Assembly: GCF_001280085.1 (NCBI RefSeq)
Contig: NZ_LGED01000243.1
Coordinates: 1 to 64,000 of the forward strand
Length of the DNA: 64,000 nucleotides
Source of the DNA: Saccharothrix sp. NRRL B-16348
Lineage (GTDB): Bacteria; Actinomycetota; Actinomycetes; Mycobacteriales; Pseudonocardiaceae
Direction: 5' to 3'
The position numbers were made by a program, and so were the translations under genes. Position 1 is the stretch's first letter. Each line of letters starts with the position of its first letter. Below the pieces are notes generated by a model. The model had not been told where the DNA came from. It ran no database searches and saw nothing but the letters and a program-made list of their open reading frames with translations. Shown here one piece after another: positions 10,178-18,825 of the stretch.

Positions 10178-11792
10178 GCCGCTGCTCGCCGTCGATGTAG
10201 ATGCCCTGGTTCTCCCACTTCAGGATGATCAGCTTGCGCTCGGTGCTGACCGTGTTGTCCTTCATGTGGTAGGCGAGGTCGACCTCGTAGGCGTACGGCG
10301 AGTTCATCCGCACGCCCTTGAGCTCGACCGACTTCACCGGGTTCCACGTGCCCTGGTAGCCGCTCGGGCCGCCGGTCGTGGCCTGCATCCTGGCGGTCAA
10401 CCGGCCGTAGCCCTCGTCCACGTTCTCCGGCAGCAGGCCGAAGTAGTCGCGGACCGCCTGCTCCTGCTGCTCGGCCGTCGGCTCGGCGGTGATCTTGGCG
10501 GTCGGCGTGGACGGCTTCTTCGACGGCGTCGTCGACGCCTCGCCGCCCGCTTCCTGCACCGCGGTCGTCGTGGTGGAACCGGCCTGGTTGCCGCCCGGCT
10601 CGTCGCCGCTGGACAGCACGCTCGCCAGCAGGATGCCGACGACCGCCGCGCCCGCGATGGCGAGCGCGGTGAGCACCGTGGAGCGCTTGCTCTTCATCGG
10701 ACCGCCGGCCGGTCTCGACGCGCCGGTCGGACGGGCGGGCGGCGCGTTGTGGCTCGCCTGCCGCTGCGGTGCGGGCTGCGGCGTCGGCGCGGGCGCGACC
10801 CTGGTCGCGGAGTGCGGCGGGTTGTGCTGCGCGGCGGGGTTCTGCTGCTGCGCGGGCGGGTTGTGCTGGCCGGCCGGGGTCAGCGCGCGGGTCGGCTGGG
10901 CCTGCACGGGCGCGCCCTGCCACGACGGCGGGTGGCTCTGCGGCATCGCCACCGGGAACTCCGGCGCGGCCCGACCCGCCGCCACCGCGGCCAGCGCCTC
11001 GCGGGCCTCGGCCATGGTCGGCCGGTCCTCCGGCTCGGCGCGCAGCAGGCGCATCAGCAGCGCGGTCAGCGGACCCGCCTGCTTCGGCGGCACCACCTTG
11101 CCCGACGCGACCTGGTGCAGCAGGGCGATGGTGTTCTCGTTCAGGCCGAACGGCGGCGCGCCCTCGATCGCCGCGTACAGCGTCGAGCCGAGGGAGAACA
11201 CGTCCGAGGGCGGGCCGGGGTCGTACCCCTTGGCCACCTCGGGCGCGAGGTAGGCGGGCGTGCCCGCGAGCATCCCGGTCGCGGTGACCGTGACGTCGCC
11301 GGTGGCCCGGGAGATGCCGAAGTCGGTGATCTTCACCGTGCCGTCGTTGCCGAGCAGGATGTTGCCCGGCTTGATGTCGCGGTGCACGATGCCGGCGTTG
11401 TGCGCGGCGGCGAGCGCGGAGGCGACCTGCGAGCCGATCGACGCCACGTCGCGCGGCGGCAGCGTGCCGCGTTCCGACAGCGCCGTCGACAGGCTCTTGG
11501 ACGGCAGGTACTCCATCACCAGCCAGGGCTGGCCGTCGTCCTCCGCCACGTCGTACACCGCGATCGCGTGCGGGTGCTGCAGGCGTGCCGCGATCCGGCC
11601 CTCGCGCATGGCGCGGCGCTTCGCCTCGTCCGTGTCGGCCTCGGCCAGGCCGGGCTGGAGCAGCAGCTGCTTGACCGCGACGGTGCGGTGCAGCCGCTCG
11701 TCGTGCGCTTCCCAGACGATGCCCATCGCACCGCTGCCGATCCGCCGGCCAAGTCGGTAGCGGCCGGCAACCAGGCGGCCATCGTCGCTCAC
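10164..11792 (-). CDS. Membrane-anchored Ser/Thr protein kinase with extracellular domain
   Basis: A 542-aa Hanks-type kinase. GSGAMGIVW, VAVKQLLLQ, HRDIKPGN, DFGISRA and the activation loop (TVTATGMLAGTPAYLAPE) are intact. A Pro/Gln/Ala-rich linker (about 280-365) leads to one membrane helix (VLTALAIAGAAVVGILLASVL, about 370-392). A Thr-rich stalk and a ~100-aa outer domain follow (EQQEQAVRDYFGLLPENVDEGYGRL ...), similar to the outer domain of the kinase at 6090. No PASTA repeats. It is followed on the same strand (upstream in coordinates of transcription) by the kinase at 11901, 108 bp away. Confidence 0.93.
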   Translation of the reverse strand: MSDDGRLVAGRYRLGRRIGSGAMGIVWEAHDERLHRTVAVKQLLLQPGLAEADTDEAKRRAMREGRIAARLQHPHAIAVYDVAEDDGQPWLVMEYLPSKSLSTALSERGTLPPRDVASIGSQVASALAAAHNAGIVHRDIKPGNILLGNDGTVKITDFGISRATGDVTVTATGMLAGTPAYLAPEVAKGYDPGPPSDVFSLGSTLYAAIEGAPPFGLNENTIALLHQVASGKVVPPKQAGPLTALLMRLLRAEPEDRPTMAEAREALAAVAAGRAAPEFPVAMPQSHPPSWQGAPVQAQPTRALTPAGQHNPPAQQQNPAAQHNPPHSATRVAPAPTPQPAPQRQASHNAPPARPTGASRPAGGPMKSKRSTVLTALAIAGAAVVGILLASVLSSGDEPGGNQAGSTTTTAVQEAGGEASTTPSKKPSTPTAKITAEPTAEQQEQAVRDYFGLLPENVDEGYGRLTARMQATTGGPSGYQGTWNPVKSVELKGVRMNSPYAYEVDLAYHMKDNTVSTERKLIILKWENQGIYIDGEQRLSQP

Positions 11793-11900
11793 GGCGTGCT
11801 CCCAGTAGCTGCTAGGGCTTCATTCAGTGGCGAACGACAAGACGCCACTAGGACAAGAACGTTGCGTCACCCGATCGGGTTCGGCACCACCTTACGAGGT

Positions 11901-13244
11901 TCACGTTCCCCCCGGTCCCACAGTGGGGGGTGACGAGCCCGTCGTGGTGGTTGTCGTCGTAGTGGTCGTGGTCGTCGTGGTGGTCGTCGTGGTGGTCGGC
12001 GGCGTGGTCGTCGTGGTGGTCGTGGTGGTGGTCGGCTCGGTCGTCGTGGTCGGCTCGACCGTGACCGTCTGCGTCTCCACGGTGGTCGTCGGCAACGGCG
12101 TGGTCGTCGTCGTGGTCGGCTTCGCCGAGGACGAGCTCGTCTCGCCCACCTGCGGCGCGACCGGGTCCTTCTCGCCGAACCAGTCCAGCGCCACCGCCAG
12201 GAAGCCGAGCAGCAGGATGGCGGCCAGCACGACCGCCGCGATCACCAGCGGCCGGTTGTTGGGCCGCTGAGGCGGCGCGGCCACCGGCGTGGCACCGCCC
12301 GTCGACCGCGGGCCGGGCCGCACCACGCGGGTCCGGTCGGCGTCCAGGACGGCCGTGGCGCCCGCCGGCACCGGCGCGAACCCCGGCGAGCTGGCCGGCA
12401 GCAGGCCGGTCAGGCTGGGGTTGCGGCCGTGCGCGACGGCGCTGAGCATGTCGCGCGCCTGCGCCATGGTCGGCCGGTCGGCGGGGTCGTAGTTGAGCAG
12501 CCGCAGCAGCACGTCGGTCAGCGGGTGGTCGACCGTCGGCGGGTTGATCCGTCCCGCCGCGACGGCGTGCAGCACGCCCAGGGTGTTCTCCGACAGCCCG
12601 AACGGCGGCTCGCCCTCGGCCGCCGCGTACAGCGTCGAGCCGAGCGAGAAGACGTCCGACGCGGCGCTCGGGTCCTGGCCGCGCGCGATCTCCGGCGCCA
12701 GGTAGGCGGGCGTGCCCGCGATCAACCCGGTCTTGGTGACCGTGACGTCGTCGCTGGCCCGGGAGATGCCGAAGTCGGTGATCTTGACCAGGCCGTTGTC
12801 GGCGAGCAGCACGTTGCCGGGCTTGACGTCCCGGTGCACGATCCCGGCGGCGTGCGCGGCGGCCAGCGCGGCGGCGGCCTGCATGCCGATCTGGGCTACC
12901 TCGATCGGGTCGAGCGGGCCGTGCTCGGCCATCGTGTCGGCCAGGCTGTAGGACGGCAGGTACTCCATGACCAGGCACGGAGCACCGTTCTCCTCCACCA
13001 CGTCGTAGACGGCGATGGCGTTGGGGTGGTGCAGCTTGGCGGCGATGCGGCCCTCGCGCATGGCGCGCTGGATCGCCTCGTCCTGCTCGCGCTCGTCCAG
13101 GCTGGGCGCCAGCAGCAGCTGCTTGATCGCCACGACGCGGCCGAGGCGCTCGTCGTGGGCGCGCCACACGACGCCCATCGCACCGCTGCCGATCCGGTCG
13201 AGGAACCGGTAGCGCTCGGCGATGACGCGACCGTCGTTGCTCAC
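11901..13244 (-). CDS. Membrane-anchored Ser/Thr protein kinase with poly-Thr tail
   Basis: A 447-aa Hanks-type kinase: GSGAMGVVW, VAIKQLLLA, HRDVKPGN, DFGISRA and TVTKTGLIAGTPAYLAPE are present. One membrane helix (LVIAAVVLAAILLLGFLAVAL) lies at about residues 333-353. Unlike the other two kinases it has no folded outer domain: the C-terminus is almost only Thr with some Pro/Val/Glu (about 370-435), encoded by runs of GTC/GTG on the plus strand (11940-12110). Such tails are often glycosylated cell-wall spacers (inference). It is the likely first gene of a two-kinase unit with 10164. Confidence 0.92.
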   Translation of the reverse strand: MSNDGRVIAERYRFLDRIGSGAMGVVWRAHDERLGRVVAIKQLLLAPSLDEREQDEAIQRAMREGRIAAKLHHPNAIAVYDVVEENGAPCLVMEYLPSYSLADTMAEHGPLDPIEVAQIGMQAAAALAAAHAAGIVHRDVKPGNVLLADNGLVKITDFGISRASDDVTVTKTGLIAGTPAYLAPEIARGQDPSAASDVFSLGSTLYAAAEGEPPFGLSENTLGVLHAVAAGRINPPTVDHPLTDVLLRLLNYDPADRPTMAQARDMLSAVAHGRNPSLTGLLPASSPGFAPVPAGATAVLDADRTRVVRPGPRSTGGATPVAAPPQRPNNRPLVIAAVVLAAILLLGFLAVALDWFGEKDPVAPQVGETSSSSAKPTTTTTTPLPTTTVETQTVTVEPTTTTEPTTTTTTTTTTPPTTTTTTTTTTTTTTTTTTTGSSPPTVGPGGT

Positions 13245-13674
13245 CGGACCACCTCGCTGGGGCGCTGCGTGACCGCGGCAAGGGCAGCAGGTCTCACGCT
13301 CGGGCTCCTCGTCGTGCGGATCGGTGCGCGGAACAGGCTAGGCCACCGCTCGCCCGCAGAGCCTACCCCGGCCGTGACTACGCCTTTCGAGCCGTTGCGC
13401 AGGTCACGTGAGCCGAGAGGTGACCGGGAAGGGATACCCGATACCGGGCCGTAAGGACACCCGTTCGCACGAAGATCGCCAGTTTTGCGGCCGAACGGCG
13501 TAGTCGCCTCACATCTCGCCCATTCGGGTGCACGAGTCACGCGTCCAGGCGACACCGGAGACGTCTTCGAACGTCGACTCGCGGTCGCTCTCGACCCGGC
13601 CCGGCCGCCCGCGCACCGCGAACCCGCCGCTCGGCGTGCCCGAGCGGCGGGATCGCGGAACGTCGGTGCGGAGG
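13245..13674. other. 430-bp gap upstream of the 11901 kinase gene
   Basis: Contains the 5' region of the minus-strand kinase gene and, at its far end, the terminator of the gene at 13675. I see no convincing reading frame. A possible 104-codon frame (13241-13555) is rejected for lack of recognisable features or ribosome site. Confidence 0.5.
13623..13651 (-). terminator. Hairpin terminator after the 13675 gene
   Basis: Perfect 12-bp stem (13623-13634 with 13640-13651) and a 5-nt loop, 23 bp past the stop of the minus-strand gene at 13675. There is no T-run, as is common for high-GC actinobacteria. Confidence 0.75.
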
Positions 13675-14688
13675 TCAGTTGGCCGGAGCGAAGAAGTCGA
13701 ACCCGCCGATCGGGTTCAGGATCCCGCCGAGGTCGAGGTCCAAGCCGAGGTCGATGCCCGAGTTGCCGTCGGACGGCGGGGTGCTCGGGTTGGTCGAGGA
13801 CGGCGGCGTGGAGCTCGACGGCGGCTGCGAGCTGTCGCTGGGCGCGGGCGTCGTCGAGCTCGGCGGCGGGGGAGTCGTCGTCTCCGGGCTGCTGGAGCTC
13901 GGCGGCGGCGTGGTCGTGCTCGACGGGGCCTGCTGCGTCTGCTGCTGCGTCGTCGTGGTCGTCTGCTGCGTGGCGGGACGCGGCGCGCGCTGGGTCGTCG
14001 TCTCCGGCGCCTGCTCGGGCGTCGTCGTGGTGGTCTCGGCCTGGGCGGCCTGCTGCGCCTGCTGCTGGGCGGCGGCGGCGCCGAGGTCCTTGGTGAGCGT
14101 GTTGGTGGCGCGGGCCGCCGGGCGGGCGTCGAAGCGCACCTCCGCCAGCGGGCGCTCGTCCGGGGACGACATCAGGTTGGTCGCGGTGAACGCGACGGTG
14201 CCGGCGAGCACCACGCCGCCGCTGGCCATCGCGACGAGCTTCGGCACGGAGAACCCGCCGCCGCCGCGCTCCTCTTCACCGGCGCGCCCCTCGCGGCGCA
14301 GCAGCTCGGTGATGTGCAGCTCGCGGCCGGAGAGGTTCGTGACGTTCGACGCACCGGCCGCGGCCGAGAGGGCGGCCACCGAGAAGCGCACGGTCTCTTC
14401 GTCGTCGTCGGTCCGCGCGGTGGGGCGACGACTCGCTCTGTCGTCGTCGGCCAGGTTGCCGGCCCGGTCGTCAACAGTCCTGCGGCTCGCTCCGTCAGCC
14501 ATCCGACGGCTCGCTCCGCCGTCAACGGTCCTGCGGCTCGCTCCGCCGTCAGCGGTCCGGTTGCCGGCTCCACCGTCGATGATCCGCGGGATCGGCTGCG
14601 TCTCCGCCTCGCGCCTGGCGAGCAGGTCGGCGACCGACAGCTTGGCCGTCGAGCCATCCTGTCGACGGCGTTTGTCGTCGTTCGACAC
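13675..14688 (-). CDS. Single-pass membrane protein with paired VADLL/ITELL motifs
   Basis: A 337-aa protein of unknown function. The cytoplasmic part begins with KLSVADLLARREAE (about residues 16-29), continues through Arg/Asp/Thr repeats (ASRRTVDGGASRRMADGAS) and carries a second related motif, LHITELLRREGR (about 128-139). One membrane helix follows (ASGGVVLAGTVAFTATNL, about 155-175). The outer half is a long Gln/Thr/Pro/Ser stalk ending in GIDLGLDLDLGGILNPIGGFDFF. The neighbour at 14848 has the same two-motif layout, so the pair is paralogous at the cytoplasmic end. The location among Ser/Thr kinases makes the Thr-rich N-terminus a possible substrate (inference). Confidence 0.75.
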   Translation of the reverse strand: MSNDDKRRRQDGSTAKLSVADLLARREAETQPIPRIIDGGAGNRTADGGASRRTVDGGASRRMADGASRRTVDDRAGNLADDDRASRRPTARTDDDEETVRFSVAALSAAAGASNVTNLSGRELHITELLRREGRAGEEERGGGGFSVPKLVAMASGGVVLAGTVAFTATNLMSSPDERPLAEVRFDARPAARATNTLTKDLGAAAAQQQAQQAAQAETTTTTPEQAPETTTQRAPRPATQQTTTTTQQQTQQAPSSTTTPPPSSSSPETTTPPPPSSTTPAPSDSSQPPSSSTPPSSTNPSTPPSDGNSGIDLGLDLDLGGILNPIGGFDFFAPAN

Positions 14689-14847
14689 CGCTGGACACCT
14701 TTCCCGGGGGAGTGCGTTGCGCTACTGACCGGGACCATGGATACCGAATCGTGACCGTCTACGTAACCCCTTTGAGTGAAGTTTCCTACGGATTCAAGGG
14801 TTGTTTGAACGCTGAGTGAACACTCAGGGCTTGATCGCTACGCAGAG

Positions 14848-15633
14848 TCAGCTGCGTTGGGCCGATAGGACCTCGGTCGCGACGATGCGCGGAACGCTCG
14901 TGTCGGTCAACCGGAAAAGCTGCTCGACGCGCATCCACCGCCCCGTGCGCTCCTGCAGCGACACCACCGCGAGCACCGCGCCGTCCGGCCGGAGCGAGGT
15001 CGACTCGATCGTGATCGCCTGCACGTGGCCCCAGGACTCGACGAAGTCGCGCGAGCTGCCGCCGAGCAGGTCCGGCGACAGCAGCCGGGCCGCCTCCCGC
15101 GGCTTGGCGGGCAGCAGCTCGAAGAACCGCCGCACGATGTCGACCTGCGGTTCCGGGCCGACGTCGACCTGCGGCGGCGGCACCATCACCGGTGACTCCA
15201 GCGGCGCGTCGGTGGGCGTCGGCGCGGCCAGGCGCGCCTGTGCCGGCACCTGCGCGGGCCGTCCGACGCCCAGCTCCGCCGACAGCAGGTCCGGTCGCAA
15301 CGCGGACGCCCCGCTGATCGCCGCGGGCGGTGCGACGTACGGCTCGTCGGGGCCGGCGGGGCGGTTGCCCGCGAAGATCGCGGTGGCGGCGATCGAGGCG
15401 GACAGCACGAGCGCCCCGGTGGCCACGCCGGCGAGCTTCGCGGCACGGGTGGGACGTCTCCCTGGGGTGGCCGTGTCGTTCTCCTCACGCAGCAGATCGG
15501 TGATCAGGCCATGGGTGGCGGCCTGCTCGCGGGTCCGGATCCGCACCGGCGTCGGCTGCTTCCTGATCAGCTCCGCCACCGTGACCGAACCCGCGCGGTT
15601 GTGCCTGCGACCGCTCGTCGTAGGGCGCTGCAC
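14848..15633 (-). CDS. Single-pass membrane protein with kinase-like extracellular domain
   Basis: About 261 aa, unknown function. The cytoplasmic part has VTVAELIRKQP and HGLITDLLREEND, matching the paired motif of the neighbour at 13675. A membrane helix (LAGVATGALVLSASIAATAIFAG) follows, then a linker and a ~95-aa outer domain beginning VDIVRRFFELLPAKPREAARLL, which lines up with the outer domains of the kinases at 6090 and 10164 (xxYFxxLPxxxxxAxxxL, later SWGHVQAITIES). I chose GTG 15633 because GAGGGAG sits 8 nt upstream; a longer frame runs to 15714. Confidence 0.75.
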   Translation of the reverse strand: MQRPTTSGRRHNRAGSVTVAELIRKQPTPVRIRTREQAATHGLITDLLREENDTATPGRRPTRAAKLAGVATGALVLSASIAATAIFAGNRPAGPDEPYVAPPAAISGASALRPDLLSAELGVGRPAQVPAQARLAAPTPTDAPLESPVMVPPPQVDVGPEPQVDIVRRFFELLPAKPREAARLLSPDLLGGSSRDFVESWGHVQAITIESTSLRPDGAVLAVVSLQERTGRWMRVEQLFRLTDTSVPRIVATEVLSAQRS

Positions 15634-15794
15634 TGGCGACTCCCTCGGTCGTGTCGTCGCCAAGACTCGTACCGTGGGGGACCAGCGGGAATCCAGCTCA
15701 GCCCGGGAGTTCACTCATTCGTGGCGGCCAGTGGTCAACTGCCGTACCTCTAACGGGCGAAGGACTACGGAGCGACGCCCACCCCCGGTGGGTT

Positions 15795-16685
15795 TCAGGA
15801 GCCGTCCGCGGGCCGTTCGCCGTCTATCAGTGGCACGCCGGTGGTGGTGAACACCAGCTCCCGCTTCTCCGTGGTCCGGGACCCGTCCTTGCGGATCACG
15901 TCCAACGTGCTCACCGTGATGCCCCGCACCGCGTCCACGGTGATCTCTCGCACCTCGATCAGCGACACGTCCGCGAACTCCTGCTCCAGCGCCAGCACCT
16001 CGCCCGCCACCCGGAACGTGTCCGAGACCAGCGTCAGCGCGTCGTCGGAGTTCGCCGCCACCTCTTCGTAGAACAGCTCGGTGTTCACCGCGATCGTCTC
16101 GGCGTCCACGATCGGCGCCGACTCGGCGGGGACCGTGGTGACGTGCGGGGACGTCTCCGGAGCGCCGGCGGTGTCGACCGCCGCGGCGCTGCCCGCCGGT
16201 GCGGGTCGCTCGCCGCTCGCGGCGACCAGGCCGTTCGCCACGGCCTCGGCGGTGGGCACGCGGCGTGCCGTGGTGGAGGGCGGTGGAGGCGGTGCGGTCG
16301 GGAAACCGGTCAGCAGCGGCACGTCGGTCGGGTAGCCGGGCAACCCGATGCGCTCGGCCGGGCCGTTCGTGCCGACCAGGTTGGCCGCCGCGACGGCCAG
16401 CCCCACCAGGACGCCGGCCGACGACAGCACGGAGAACCAGGCGGCCCGCTTCCACGTCCGGGGCGGCGTCACCGAGGCGGGCACCAGGCCGATGTTGAAC
16501 TTGCGCAGGCCCATCGCGTCCGTGTCGACGAACGGGTCCGGCGGGGGCGGTGGTGGCGCGGGCGCCGGTCGCACGGCCGCGCGTTCGAGCGGTGTGTGCT
16601 CCAACTCCCCGCCCATGGGCAGCCAGATCGCCGCCCCGTCCTCCAGCCGATGCCGACCCGACCGTTCCGGTTCCCCGATGTCCAT
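15795..16685 (-). CDS. Single-pass membrane protein, related extracellular domain
   Basis: A 296-aa protein of unknown function. Residues 1-65 are polar and Pro-rich; around residue 60-70 lies a DPFVDTDAMGLRKFN segment, then a membrane helix (WFSVLSSAGVLVGLAVAAANL, about 85-105). A Pro/Ala/Thr stalk precedes a ~110-aa outer domain (NTELFYEEVAANSDDALTLVSDTF to the end) that resembles, more distantly, the outer domain of the neighbour at 14848. The ATG at 16685 has GGAGGGG about 10 nt upstream. It is the first gene of the 16685-13675 run, probably co-regulated though the gaps (161 and 159 bp) are large. Confidence 0.72.
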   Translation of the reverse strand: MDIGEPERSGRHRLEDGAAIWLPMGGELEHTPLERAAVRPAPAPPPPPPDPFVDTDAMGLRKFNIGLVPASVTPPRTWKRAAWFSVLSSAGVLVGLAVAAANLVGTNGPAERIGLPGYPTDVPLLTGFPTAPPPPPSTTARRVPTAEAVANGLVAASGERPAPAGSAAAVDTAGAPETSPHVTTVPAESAPIVDAETIAVNTELFYEEVAANSDDALTLVSDTFRVAGEVLALEQEFADVSLIEVREITVDAVRGITVSTLDVIRKDGSRTTEKRELVFTTTGVPLIDGERPADGS

Positions 16686-16888
16686 GCTGTGCAGACCCCT
16701 CCCGCCCCCCGACCTGACGGCCCTCGCGGTTCACCTGTGGGTTCGAGCTCACCTGTGGGTTCAAGTGGGGCGGGGAATGGGGGTGGGACGCCGAGGACCC
16801 CGCCGCTACCTCAGAGTAAGGGCAGGGTGCACGGAGAGCAGCGCTGATCAGCCTTGTGGGGCCCAGCGACACACGTAAGAGTGAATTC

Positions 16889-17203
16889 TTAGCTCCCGCT
16901 GTCCAGCTTCTTCCTGGTGCCCTGGAGCGCGTTGGTGGCGGCCAGGCCGGCGCCGCCCGCGATCAGCGCGCCGATGATGTCGCCCGACGTGGAGGCGCCC
17001 GACGTGATCAGCAGGCCGACGAGCGCGATGATCGTCGTCACCCCGGCGACGGTCCACCGGCTGCGCACGTACTGGGCGATGGGCGCGCCGGCGGCGCGCT
17101 TGGACTTGGCGGCGGAACCGAGCATCGCGAGGTAACCGTCGTGCGCCAACGCGGCGAGCACACCGATGATCGCGATGAGGCCCGTGATGAGACCGATGAC
17201 CAT
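16889..17203 (-). CDS. Small membrane protein of unknown function
   Basis: A 104-aa protein with predicted helices at the N-terminus ([20 protein letters not shown]), in the middle ([19 protein letters not shown]) and near the end ([18 protein letters not shown]). The segments between are basic ([20 protein letters not shown]). It diverges from the deacetylase gene over 64 bp. I chose ATG 17203 because translation upstream is not hydrophobic and does not look coding. The family is not recognised. Confidence 0.6.
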   Translation of the reverse strand: MVIGLITGLIAIIGVLAALAHDGYLAMLGSAAKSKRAAGAPIAQYVRSRWTVAGVTTIIALVGLLITSGASTSGDIIGALIAGGAGLAATNALQGTRKKLDSGS

Positions 17204-17267
17204 GACACCAGTGTGCCCGTCGGCAAACCCGCTGGACCATCCGTGATCGCCCTGATATCTCCCAGGG

Positions 17268-18329
<1,062 letters not shown>

Positions 18330-18348
18330 CCGGCGCGGCCCCGCACGG

Positions 18349-18609
18349 CTACCTGCCGAGGTGGCCGCGACCCAGCTTGAGCAGGATCATCGCCAGGTCC
18401 CGGCCCTCCGGGCCGAGGTCCTTGTACCGGTTGATCACGTCGATCTCCCGGTTGTGCACGATCCGCGTGCCGCCCGCGGCCATCCGCGCCGCGCCGATGA
18501 TCTTGGAGATCTCGACCCGCCGCTTGACCAACCGCAGCAGCTCGGCGTCCAGGTGGTCGATCTCCTGGCGCAACGCGTCGATGTCCGGTGCGGCTTCGGT
18601 GCTGTTCAT
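18349..18609 (-). CDS. Chorismate mutase (AroQ class)
   Basis: An 86-aa monofunctional AroQ-type enzyme converting chorismate to prephenate, the branch point to Phe and Tyr. It shows the all-helical pattern with LRQEIDHLDAELLRLVKRRVEISKIIG and, later, the conserved NREIDVINRYKDLG. Length and place next to uvrD1 match mycobacterial Rv0948c, an enzyme known to gain activity by binding the DAHP synthase. ATG 18609 has GAGAGG 8-13 nt upstream. It is preceded by an aromatic-amino-acid attenuator (18656-18762), so expression should rise when charged tRNA-Phe/Tyr falls. Confidence 0.93.
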   Translation of the reverse strand: MNSTEAAPDIDALRQEIDHLDAELLRLVKRRVEISKIIGAARMAAGGTRIVHNREIDVINRYKDLGPEGRDLAMILLKLGRGHLGR

Positions 18610-18655
18610 CGTGACGACCTCTCGACTCTGGTTGGAGTCCCAGCCCTGGCAGCAG

Positions 18656-18689
18656 CGAAGCCCCGGGGTCCGAGGACTCCGGGGCTTCG
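18656..18689 (-). terminator. Attenuator terminator of the chorismate mutase leader
   Basis: On the minus strand, 11-bp perfect stem (18689-18679 with 18666-18656), extended inside by a 3-bp GUC/GAC pair and CUCG tetraloop. It lies between the leader peptide stop (18706) and the chorismate mutase start (18609). The U-tract is missing (CUGCUG follows), usual for GC-rich actinobacteria. Its 5' arm overlaps the antiterminator pairing segment at 18674-18682, making the two structures exclusive. Confidence 0.75.
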
Positions 18690-18740
18690 TGGTGGCTTGT
18701 CGGCGCTAGCGGTCCACGGGAGCCGGAGTCCGGTTCCCGT
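18674..18740 (-). promoter_or_regulatory. Pause hairpin and antiterminator of the Phe/Tyr attenuator
   Basis: Hairpin 1:2 pairs ACGGGA (18740-18735) with UCCCGU (18721-18716), with an inner CCGG/CCGG helix; its first bases are the last two of the Tyr codon. Its interior holds GGACUCCGG (18731-18723), which is perfectly complementary over 9 bp to CCGGAGUCC (18682-18674) in the 5' part of the terminator. A ribosome stalled on the Phe/Tyr codons would open 1:2 and free that segment to block the terminator. Confidence 0.75.
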
Positions 18741-18762
18741 AAAAAAACTCGAAGTGGGCCAT
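18706..18762 (-). CDS. Leader peptide of the chorismate mutase attenuator
   Basis: An 18-aa peptide, MAHFEFFYGNRTPAPVDR, stop TAG. Four of residues 4-8 are Phe or Tyr (FEFFY). Two of the Phe codons are TTT, rare in this GC-rich genome where nearly all Phe is TTC, so they should sense Phe-tRNA supply sharply. GAGG lies 8 nt before the ATG. It sits 97 bp upstream of chorismate mutase on the same strand, with pause hairpin, antiterminator and terminator directly after. An in-frame GTG two codons upstream is an alternative start. Confidence 0.78.
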   Translation of the reverse strand: MAHFEFFYGNRTPAPVDR

Positions 18763-18825
18763 GCGCACCGCCTCATCATGCCACAGCCACGGACTGTCGG
18801 GGGCACCCGGTAACGTGGACAGGCG

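Noticed and set aside
11940..12120. Microsatellite or CRISPR-like array in the GTG/GTC-rich stretch
   Set aside because: It is the coding sequence of the Thr-rich kinase tail in the correct frame, with no spacers.
13241..13555. 104-aa minus-strand reading frame upstream of a kinase gene
   Set aside because: No ribosome site, Arg/Ser/Pro-rich composition of a shadow frame, no recognised motif.
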